Below, one piece after another: positions 38,701-50,700 of a stretch of 64,000 nucleotides of DNA. The position numbers and the translations under genes were made by a program. The stretch's first letter is position 1. Each line of letters opens with the position of its first letter. The stretch comes from Blastomussa wellsi (Eukaryota > Cnidaria > Anthozoa > Scleractinia > Plerogyridae). The stretch is taken from the NCBI GenBank assembly GCA_947652115.1, contig OX393569.1, positions 10,982,555 to 11,046,554 of the forward strand. Reading direction: 5' to 3'. The notes under the pieces are model-generated. The model saw only the letters and a list, made by a program, of their open reading frames with translations, was not told the DNA's origin and did not search any database.

Positions 38701-41700
38701 GTCAAGCGCTTTTGTTCCATTGGGAATTTTTATAGAATGACAATGTAGTTTTGTAGGTTTAGGATTTTGTTGTTATTTTTATTATGTAAAGCGCTTTTGG
38801 ACCATTGGGAATTAGCGCTCTATAAATATTGTATATTATTATTATTTATTATTATTAATGCGAGATTCTTTTGTGTCAAACAATAGGAAAACACACCAAC
38901 GTCAAAATCCAAAATGGCGGCGTGCAGGAAATTTAAAAGCGAGAATCTTTTTCTCGCTTGATAAGTATGAAATGTTACATGCCCCTCATCCAGTAAAATT
39001 TTTCATTTAGCCACTATTTTAGACAACCTAATGCCAACTTGTTTCAAGAGCCGAGGTTCTCTTTAATTAGAAATTCCAATAATTTATTACTTAAAATTGT
39101 TTCAAGTGATTAAAAGGACAATAATTGTCCTCGGTTTAAAGCGATTTAACATGAAAACAAAACTGAAATACAACACAGCCCTGCACAATGACATAGTAGT
39201 TACCAGTTGTAAGATAGCTGCAGCTGCAGCCTCGCATGGTCAGATGTCTCTACAGTGACAATGTCAGTACAGAAGTCAGGGCCAAGAAGCAGACACAGTG
39301 CTTTGATTACGTTGGGTTTCTTTGGTTTTCCTCCTGACAGACTAAGCTGTGTAAACTGTTCATCAGGACACAGCATAACCAGCTCGGGACCAAATACAAC
39401 TCTGTAAAGAAACAATGAAAAAGCTATAAACTTGCAAAGACAAAGCAATGTTTCAGTGGGGACAATCGAACCGTGAACACTTGACATTTTATTGTACATT
39501 TTCTTTTACCATTGTCCAATGTTAACCATTGATATCAATAGAAGAATTAATACTTTTGTCTATATCAAGGGCTCTCACTGGATGATCACAAAAAATGCAA
39601 AAATAAATGTCAAGTATTCAAGGTTTGAGTGTCCACACTGCAATTGGTGCAGGAACCTAACTGTAACATCTCCCTAGCTTGCATTTCATCAAAGCTAGGC
39701 CTGTTTTTGCAAAGGTAGACACATTCCACGAATTATATTTCCAATAATAACAAGACAGCCGGAATTACCTTGGATGCACAAGAGAAACAAGTAACCGAAA
39801 CACTTGACCTTATGATTCACGTTGTAGCATCATATATCGTATATAAGATGTCACACCTCAGTATAACACAACAACGGCAAATAATGTTACTAGGCCCATG
39901 TAGTTGAATCAAATGCGTAGATCCGTGTATTTTCATTTGGCGGATAGATCTAGCCGTTTGTCGTTAGCTGTCATTTATTTTGAAATTTAAGTTTTAAGAC
40001 TAGTTTGCTATCTGTTGTTTTTGTCAAGTGGTATGAGTATACTATAAGTATACTAAGACTAAAGAGACAAATTATATTTTATGACTTTATGAAAACAGCA
40101 CAGCAGCGTTTGACCTTACAGTTTTGGCAATGCCACGCTTTAAAATAACGCAGCTTTTGTTTAACCACAACATCAAAAATGGCTGCATTTCAGTTGTTTT
40201 TTCAAATGAAATAGCAGTCATTTGTAAGATTTGCTTGTTAAATTTGCCAATTTTTTCCCTCTTCAGCATTGGAGTGAAATGACTTTTGTTTTTGTGTCAT
40301 TCAGCAAGAGCTTATGTTTACTTGTACAGTAAAATAGTTACCTGCAAGTTTTCACTTTATGCGAATTAAGGAAATTTTTCAGATACTCGAATAAATAAAT
40401 AAATATACCGTTTATTTGCCACATAATGAAATCAACATTTCAGTTTTGAATGGCGTCGACAAAGCCCATATTGCACTAAGTCTCCTAATTAACCTTTAGG
40501 AAGTGGACGATGTTTGCTCACAATCAAATAGAGTAATCATTTATAGAGATCAGGAGCCGGGTGAGTTGCCATAGCATCACCAAAATATACACCAAGTGGT
40601 GTATTTCTTAAGGTATAACGTGCCCACCAAGTTACCGGGTTCAGGGATGTAATTTGTGAAAACATCCCAACGGACAACATCAACAGGATAAGTTGGAATC
40701 TTGTCTTCTGTGAATGCCATCAAAAGATTAGGTCCAAGCTGTTGTTCATCTTCACTCAACCATCCCATTTTCTTGGACAGTGTAGCGTTGACTTTGAATG
40801 TCACGCCACGATGTTTTTTCGTGGTTCCCATGTTTTTTACGATCAATTCGTCACCATCCCATTTGAAATTGGCAAATGTTTGTCCTCTGTCTACTCGACT
40901 GATAAAAGAAGCTCCCCATTCTGGATTGTAAATCGGAGCGCCATTGCCACCGGTTTTGTATCTTTTTTGATCATAAAAATTCACCACGCTTTTCATGAAT
41001 TCCACACCATTCAGTCTGGAGAATACATTGTTCAAATCGCTGATGTTCAATCGGCTTGTGTAGTAGTGATTGTCATTCTCGCCATGAAACCATTCGTACT
41101 TGAACAGGACAGTTTTGGGATCATACGTGACAGCAGGGATTGTGAGTCACCAATTTTCCCGTCTTGTTTTTCACGGGTTCTATCCACGCGTATTTGAACA
41201 ACACTTCTCAAACTCATTAATAATTCATCGAGTTAAAACAAAGAAAATCATAACCGTGAAGGAGGTTTTGATACCCGATCTTAATTAGCATAGATTTTGA
41301 CGATTTTATTTCTCCGTTTACTCCTTGGTTTTTGTTTCAATTGAGAAGATATATCAAACACTCGAGACTGTTTCATCGGATATCCAAACACCTCGAAGTT
41401 CGTTAAAAATACTCCGCTGCGCGTCGTGTTTTCAACTCTCTTCTCGGTGTTTGGATATCCCGATGAAACACTGTCTCTCGTGTTTGATATATTACGTCCA
41501 AAACGATCAGCAGGTAATGGTTGCCTTTGTTTTGTTTGGCCAAGGTTTGCACTTCCACCAAATCAGCTACCCATTGTTGATCGATATTAAACACCAAGAC
41601 GGGAGAAGTAGTGTATTGCCTCCTTCTGGGTTTACGAAGCGTGTGTCCCAATTCTCTTTCCAAGAGTTTCTTGACTCTGTTGACAGGTAATTTTTGAGCC

Positions 41701-44700
41701 TTGGCGAATCGTTCAATACCTCCCAAACTACCAGGTTTGGTGGGATCGCGGTAATCTTTAAAGATGTTTTGGTCATTTTTCTTCTTCTTTTTACCTTTCT
41801 GTGGCATTGTTGACGGCTTCACGCAGTGCAAAGAAACTGCGTCTCACGATCGACAGTCGCATTCTATATATGATGTCGTACCATTCCGTTGCATGTTGCT
41901 GTTTTTCAACCACATCACAAAGGGTACCAATCGAAATGCATTGCATGCCACGTCCACCTGGTCAAACAGGTCTAAGGGAACGCATTCAATTCCGTAGGGT
42001 AACTCGATGTTTTCGTCGAATCTCGACCACACTTCATCACACAAATCGCAAACGGTTGTCCACCTGATCTTTTCTTCCATTTTAAAAGCAAGGTTTCGAT
42101 CCTCTGCGCCACTCTGTCTTCATCCGATCATTTATATGATGTTTTTGGTGCACATCATCCCGATTTTTTGCCTTATATGGAGTGATTGGTCTGTACAAAG
42201 GTCGATTCACAGCACCATATGAGTTGTTGACGCATCTGGAAAGTCCAAAGATCATCGCGCAACTTTGACGTGATTGGTTTAACCACTTTCAGTAACCGGT
42301 TTGACTGCTGGCGTCACTCGATTCTGATTGGTTGTTTGGTTTTATATAAAGAAGAACGCTTTTTCGTTGTTTATCATTTCAAGAATGGAGCAAGCAGAGA
42401 TGCCGGAGATCAAGAAAGAAGAGGCAGAACTGACTGACTACATCAAGTTGTTGACAAGTGAAGAAGAAGGTAATCTTCCCGCTATTTATTATCAACCCGG
42501 TGATGTATCGCCGATACGCACATGTTTGACTAAAAAAAGTCAAACCGCGGTAAAAAGAAAAAAAATAAAGAAGGAGATGAATCTCCCACACGTTACATGT
42601 TGCCTAAAGATTTCCCACCGGCTTCCAACAAGAAGAAGAAGAATAAGAAGAAGAAGACAAGCAAAGAACAAACAGAAGTGGAAGTGATGGAAGAGGGTGA
42701 AATACCGTCGTACGATGAAGCCATTGATTTTTTCAACAAGTTCTGTAAATCCATTCCACAAGCAGAAGTGAGTTGCCCGATTCACATCAATGTTCCACTT
42801 CAAGAAAAAACAGCAAGCAATGGATGGAAGTACCTGGTTTGTAGTGTGGGAAGAGATGATCGCAAAGATCATTGTTTTGTCTTGGTGGACAAAAACAAAG
42901 CCAAAACGTATCTCGACATCATTCGAAATACGAACACTGTGATGACTTACTGCTCTAACAACCTGGATAAATTGTTGTGTTACTGCGACGAACCGGCCAT
43001 TCTTAGCATCTCTAATTCGACGAAGAATCCAGATCGCCCTTACTTCCGCTGCAGACAAAACATGTGCAAGTTCTTTCAATGGGCTGATTTGCTACCGAGA
43101 GGAAAAGTCTTGGCTTGGATAGAAGGAGGAAAATGGCGACACCCATTGGTCCAGAGATGAACAAGGTTACCCAATGAGAGGACAAGATTCTCCTTGGTAT
43201 CACAAAGCCACCTACACAGATGTCAATTCCATTCCTTTTGACCAGCTGTTGTGGCTCGAGTGTCAAGCCGAAAACATCACGTTCATGGAACAGAATCAAG
43301 AGGTAATAAGTCCTCCAGAAATAAGGGGACGTTACTATACAAAAGAGAATGAACCTGCGTTGAAGAATCAGATTTACATCAGACGTCTAATGAAGAAGCA
43401 CGGTCTGACAGATCAAGAATGAAATAGAAAGTGTGTATGATATTGGACTTGGAGGGATTTTTTTGTCAACAAGAAGTTTCAAGTGCGGGAACTGGGATAT
43501 TACGCTTGGACAGGAGATCACGGACGATACGCACTTTACGCAAAAGTACCTTGGTACAATTTATCCATCAAAGACAAAAGAACTGCTGCCTATCAAAAGT
43601 ATAACATTCATGGACTGACGTACGATCCCAAAAAACAAGAAAGAGGATACGAGTCTCACCAGTTGGAAGAGATATTAATGAATTTGTATCAGAACAATAA
43701 ATGCAGTGAAAGACATGTAATAGCCTACAAAGGGGGACATGTGGAAAATGATTTGTTGAACAGACTGAACATTCCAAGTTTAAACCTTGAAGTGTATAAT
43801 TGTCCTAAATACGAAATACTAAAATCGAGTGTTGTCGAGCCTTTGCCCGATTGCGGATTTCATTTCAATTGTTGTAACACTCATTGTAGCATAGTCGAAT
43901 GTCATGCTTTTTGGTTATGGATGATCACTTGCGTAGAATAAAATCACAGAGACTTTTTCAAATGTGTCAACATTGTTTTAATCATACTTCTCCTAATATA
44001 CATCTCTTTGTTTCTAACGTTTACAAATCAAAAATTTTCAAACGTGACAATAATCCTGATCTACATCGCTTTAATTCCAACGTTTACAAAACAAAAGTCT
44101 TCACGAATTTCATACGAGCGAGTGCTACATCAAGATTCTCACCTAAAAATACAGTTGTAAAGTTCCAGTCCTCAATGTCAACGTTAGACCATTAGGTTCC
44201 TCGTGGAACAAAGGGCGGACAATGTCATAGTACTCTCCGTAAATAGAACAGCAACAAGTCAAGAAAACGCGACCAAGACACCACTTCGCTGTTATTTCGC
44301 CCCATTTGATTTCTTTCACGAACTTCTCATGATGAGCATTGTGCACCCTGCGAAGAGGTTGTGTACACGTGGGAGGTTCCTTGCCACAAACCAGACAACA
44401 AGAAGGTAAATTTCTGCAAAACATGACTGACAAAAGAAAAAAAATCAAATATCGACGCCATAACTCTCGGAAATGTTCATTTCCCCATACAATACAAAGT
44501 CTGCCTCGCGTATGGCATCACGCAGCTGCCACAAGTGATGGTGGTGTTGTTCACAACGTCTGGTAACACGTGCAAGTTCACGAATGGTTCTCATCAACCT
44601 GCACAGAACTCTGACAAGCTTCCTGTATCGCTCTGTCTTCATGTTTTCTTTGTCTTCGACCAACGTTCTTTCACAGTCCACTAGTCTGATTTTGCACTCA

Positions 44701-47700
44701 CAAAAAAACATCGATCGGTTCCATGACTCACCTCAACTCAAACTCAGCTTCAAAGGGTAATAGGTGGTGTGGGATGGAAAGCGAATGCCTTATATACAAT
44801 CAAAACAGGTCACGTGATACCAAGGGTATGGGGATGGGGGTATCCCCCTTATGAGAGGTTGAACACACTATATCAGGAACTCACTTGCAGCGTTTACTTC
44901 ATTCTCAAGTTTGAAACTGTGGAGACATACAAGATGGCAAGCAATGATGACAGAGAGAAGTTATGGAGGAAGAAAGGGCCAATGCAATGGGAGTTCCTTG
45001 GAGAAGAAAAAGAAATAGAAGAGGTAAGAAGTTATTGAGATGCACTGGCAGAAGAAATCAAAGAAAAGATGCAATGGGCAAGTGTAGAAATGCATGTACA
45101 GGAACGATTGAACACTCGTTGCGAGATTAAGAAGCTAGAAGTAAATGAAGATCGTCATTATCTCCATCTACCTGTGACTTTGAACACTACACATGTATAA
45201 AAACTGTTATGTTAGATAAAAGCAAAACAGAATTTGGAACTTGGGAATTAATTCATTTATTCTTGGATCCTTGCGAAAGTTGCGATTTATTCCTCTCTCA
45301 TTACGCAGAAAAAACAAATGAAACAGGAGACATTGTAAATCAAGATACATTGTATTGCGATTTAGATCGAATTCCTTTCACGAAAACGAAATAAGAACAA
45401 TGAACGTTGGTTTCATCAAGAGTGTATGACAACCATGGATATTGTTGCCTGTGTGCAACATATTTCGATCCGGAAACCGCATGCAATGACTTTCGTCACT
45501 TCTTCTTTTATCCCAGAGATGAAAAGTACAAAGAAATCAAAAAGTTACCGTTTTGTGATGAAGACAAATTGGTTGTTCATTTTCTTGTTTGAAATAAAAT
45601 TCCTTTTCATCGCAGATAATCAGTCATTGGGATATTCTTCCCGTCGAAATACAACAAAAGATACAAAGGAAAGCAGATCGTTTGATGATTGAGACAAAAC
45701 GTAAATTCAAATATTGGTTCAACTTGAAAGTTGTATTGGATCAATGTTCTCATTGCGGATTCTTCATCGATATGAGACATCGCATAGATGAAGAAGGAAA
45801 TTTCAAGAGGAACAGATTCGTAGTAAAAAGTTACAGCAACTTTTGGTCATTACAAATATTTAAATCACATTTGGGACATTGATCGTTTACCTCCTCGCAT
45901 GATTGAGCGGAGTGGGGAAAAATCACCATCGTGGAAACAATACATTCGTACCGTGACTGAGGAAGAATGCGTAACATTTTGCGACGAAGGATTATGGATA
46001 CACCCAGATTGCATTTTACCCTATCACATTTCTATTCACAGGGAATGGGAGTTAACCCATGGGATCAATTACCAGACGAACTGAAACCAATCATACAGCG
46101 ACAAGCTGATCAAATCATGATCAATATCATTCACCATTTGCCATATTGGCCTGCTTTGTTTACTTCCTTGGATCCTTGTATTTATTGTCATAGTTTCATA
46201 CACTATCATTCAATGGAAAAACCTCCATCGTGTCTATGGCTCAAATCGCGTTTACCTTGGCACTATTACACAACAGAGGGAAGATATGTATCTGCATTTT
46301 ACGTTGACAGAATTGAAAACAAAAACAGAATAAAACCAGAATCAACATGGATCCATTGCTATTGCATTGGAAATCACGTTCTATCCTCAAACTTTTCACA
46401 CACACCATAGTGATCTCATTTCTGTTCGCAGGAAGCGGGAGCCAATCACTGGAAACTATTACCAGATGAACTGAAACGAATTATACAACGGGAAGCTGAT
46501 CAAATTATGATCAATATCATTCACCATTCGCCTTATTGGGATGCTTTGGATTCGACCTTGGACCCTTGTATTCATTGTAACACTTTCATTTTCACTTGCG
46601 GCACAGGATACTGTCCACTATCTCTATGGCACAAATGCACTTTACCTTGCTACTATTTCGCAAATGATGGTTACGTAACTGAGTTTTACATTGACAAATT
46701 CAAACAAGCAGACTTACAACGCACAAGAGAAGTACTGAAAAATCATTCTGAATTAAAAAAATGGAGATATATGAGGAAACCCCATATTTATTGACAACAC
46801 ATGGCGAATACCATCCATGTGTCATATCAAGCCCAGTGAATCAGATTGGCATCACAATTATTGTTGTCTTGACATGATTGCAGATTGATGACGACACAAT
46901 GAACGAAGCGGCAAGAGAATGGGAACGCGGATTTGATTTCATTTTAACTCCACACGTGGACAGACGATTGAGACGATTTGATTTACATCACAGAAATTAC
47001 ACTGCGCGACTGGCACAGCACGGTGGTGCATTGGTCAACTTGGACAGAGCCATTTTGCCGGGACAAATCAAGGAAGCCTTGCAACGCAGCATAAACAAAC
47101 AAATATTAGAAGACTCAGAAGTACGACCCGACGATCATTTGCTGATCAACATCAACTCAAACAGACTGAAAAACGCTTATCATTTCAGACAAGTGCGAGT
47201 GCGTGATTGGAGAAACAATACGTTGATCGCTCGCACCGTTTTGGAAGAATTAAGCAGACTGTTAAACTCCAACGAGAATTTCAGAATGGACGATACGCTC
47301 AACTTGAACATTTCTCACATAAAAGCCACTGGGATGGGAAGCGGACGACCGAGACTAAAACTGGGAACAGAGCACATTGAGAAACTCTTAAACTCAGAAC
47401 CCAAAAGAAATGGAAGAAAAAAGAAAAAGGAGAAAGAGAAAAGCGGACGACACTCAGCAAAAAGAAGAACCTCCCATTTTTGTGACTTGGGATGCAGAAG
47501 CCATGCAAGAAAGAGGAATTCACGTACCCAATTTGATTTGCGCCATGACCTCGAACAGTAACTTGCAATACAAGTTCGAGGGTTTGACATGTGTGACAGA
47601 CTTTCTCGACTGGTTACGAGAAATAGCCATCGACAATAAAGTCATTGCCATTGCTCACAATTTCAAAGGGTACGATTCCTATTTCACTTTGAACGAACTA

Positions 47701-50700
47701 TACCGTCAAGGTATCTGTCCGGATCAATTAGTAAACGGAAGCAAGATTTTGTCAATGAAAGTCCACGACATTGAATTCAAGGACTCGATGTGTTTTCTTC
47801 AGATGCCGCTTTCTGCCTTCCCAAAATCCTTTGGACTGACGGAACAGAAAAAAGGGTTTTTCCTCATTTCTTCAATATTCCAGACAACCAATCGTACGTG
47901 GGTCCCATTCCGGCACGCGATCATTACGACCCGGGAGGTATGAAACCAGAAAGAAAAACAGAATTTGAGGAATGGCACCTGTTTGATTTCCAGGCGGAAC
48001 AGTTGGCCTATTGCCAATCGGATGTGAAATTGTTACACGACGGATGTAAGGTGTTCCGACAACAATTCCAACAAGTGGCCGGATTTGATCCCATGAAAAA
48101 GTGTTTGACCATTACATCGGCTTGCAACCTGTACTACCGCACAACATGCATGCCCAATAACTGTTTGGCCTTGGAACCCATACGAGGTTGGCACGGAAAA
48201 GGAAAACCTCACTCCCAGGCTTCCATCGAATGGTTACATTACTTGAACCGCAATGCCACATCAACCGACCGAACGGTGGAGAACACGTGATCCGTGTGGG
48301 TAACAGACGAGTGCACGTTGATGGGTACGCGGCGTCCACCAATACCGTGTACGAATTCTACGGTTGCTTCTATCACGGTTGCCCCACTTGTTTTCCAAAC
48401 CGATACCAGAAACACACCAAACTGGACGAACGTACCATGCACGACGTGCACGAAACCATGCAACATCGAGCTGATCAGATCCGACACGCAGGTTACAATC
48501 TCATGGAAATCTGGGAATGTCAATGGAACAATCTCAAAAAACGAGACAGGGACATTCAAACCTACCTGAAATCTTTAAACTTGACGGAGCGACTAGAACC
48601 CAGAGATGCTTTTTTCGGGGGCAGAACCAATGCAGCCAAACTTCATCACAAGCCGCAAGAGGATGAAAAGATCCATTACGTGGATTTCACGTCACTTTAT
48701 CCCTTCGTAAACAAAAACTGTGTTTACCCCATAGGACATCCCGTCATCGTGCTAGAACCAGGGCACACAGATCTATCCGAGTTTTTCGGACTTGCCAAAT
48801 GCACTGTGTCACCACCCTACGGGTTATACCACGCCGTCTTACCCTACCGCAGCGGCGGAAAACTGACCTTCCCGTTATGCCGCACCTGCGTAGAAACGGA
48901 ACAATCCAAACCGTTAACAGAACGCAGCGCAAGTTGCAGTCACACGCTTAAAGAAAGAGAACTCACCGGTACTTGGTGTACCCCTGAATTAGAAGAAGCA
49001 GTGCGTCAAGGATACGTGATCCAACACGTGCATGAAGTGTGCCATTTTCAAAACACGTCCGACACGTTGTTCAAATCGTACGTGAACACTTTCGTGAAAA
49101 TCAAGCAAGAAGCCAGCGGGTGGCCAAAACGGGTTGGAAATGATACCGACAAACGCGTGAAATCACGGACTGAGAAAAAGGAAGGAATCAAATTAGAACC
49201 GGACAAGATAGAAGAAAATCCGGGAAAACGATCTCTAGCCAAAATGATGCTAAACTCTTTCTGGGGAAAGTACGGGCAACAAAGCAACAAGACTCAAGTT
49301 CAAACGTACACCAGTCCAGCCCTATTCCATAAGTTGTTGGAAGACGACAGCAAGGAAATAAACGACATCCGCATCGTCAATGAGGAAATGATCGAAGTTG
49401 TCCACAAGTATCAAAGCGAGTGTGACCCCATTCAAGTGAACATAAACATTTTCATGGCTTGCTTCACCACTTGCTGGGCAAGACTACGATTGTATCAAGA
49501 AGGTCTCTTAAAACTGAATCCTCTACAGACTTTGTACTTTGACACTGACTCCATCATTTATCCCCACAAAGGAAATGAACCCATTTTACCGTTGGGTGTT
49601 TTCCTAGGAGAATACACAGAGGAATTGAAAGACCCGGAAGATTACATTGTAGAATTCGCTGCTGCGTGGCTTCTCGCTGAAGACACGCGGACAAGAACAA
49701 TTGAACTATGACATCCTAAAAGAAAATGTCATGGATGAAGTGACACAACCCTTGGAGGAAAAACAACAGCAAATTCCCATCTTCAATCCATTCAAGATCA
49801 CAAGAGACAATAAAACCAAACATTTAGAAACAATGACTGAAATAAAACGTTACCAAATCGTTTTTGACAAATGAGCAGTGGATCCCATCACGTTTCACTC
49901 TTACCCATATGGCTATTACGAAGAATTCGAATGGGATGAACAAGATGAATTGAATTTGCAAAGTTTATTGCTTTGTTAAGACTTTCGGCAAAAGGCGCAT
50001 GTGTTCCCCCACATCTTCTTGGCATATTGATAGACGAAAAACCCGATCTGGATGGGTCCATCTTGAGTCTCTTCTTGGCACTCTTGATCTCGTACACTCC
50101 TGCAGCCAATTCTTCCAAATCACGAAAGAAGAAACTGTTGATGGCACGTGCGACTTTGCTGACGTCTTCTGTGTAGGCCACTTTCTGGTGGGGGGCCACA
50201 TCCATGAGGAACCGATCGTACCCTGCATTCCTGACGGTTTTCGCCGTCTCCCCCAGAATCTTTTGGTTCGAGTCTGCATCGGCTTGCCTGTGTCAATCAC
50301 TCACGAAAGGACCAAAACAGTCTTTACTACTCCACTGGACGGCATGGTGGACGCGAGTGACTACTAACCCTTCTTCCAAGTAAAATTTTAGAAGAGGTGT
50401 GGCCAGGAGAATCTTTTCTCCAAAATAGCTTCCAATCAGTGATCGACGCGGTGTGGACAGGATGTCGTGTTCTTGTGCAAATTGGTGCATGTGTTGGCCA
50501 ACATCCTCCGAGGAAATTTCCATGTTTTTGAAAATGGGTGTCATTTCGCTAAACTTCTCTTGATTGCATCAGGAACTATCTTTCTCCTTCAAGTATCGTC
50601 GTCCTTCTCTTCACAAAAAAGACAAAAATTCACAATAATAAAATAACACTTCGCTCGTTCAGTTATTGCATGACATTGAACTGAGTGACTTTTCACTCGT

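Larger units (their letters stand above)
40577..50620. mobile_element. Decayed virus-like element with protein-primed PolB and integrase (Polinton/Maverick/adintovirus type)
   Basis: This 10-kb block inside an MVP intron has tightly packed, mostly intron-poor frames on both strands. They are integrase and a possible structural protein leftward, and GRF zinc-finger, exonuclease-like, Cys-module and PolB genes rightward. A second PolB fragment runs leftward at the right edge. A retroviral-type integrase together with a protein-primed type B polymerase defines Polintons and adintoviruses. I see no capsid, packaging ATPase or protease gene with confidence, and no terminal inverted repeats or 6-bp duplication. 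It is therefore a rearranged remnant, and the ends given are those of the recognisable frames. Confidence 0.7.

Noticed and set aside
40577..41050. Additional MVP exon
   Set aside because: It lies in an MVP intron on the same strand, but the sequence bears no resemblance to vault repeats, and the flanking exons already join in phase without it.
46878..47561. Entire 227-codon frame as one protein
   Set aside because: The first in-frame ATG is at 46899, and the last 50 codons overlap the well-supported PolB frame and look out of frame.
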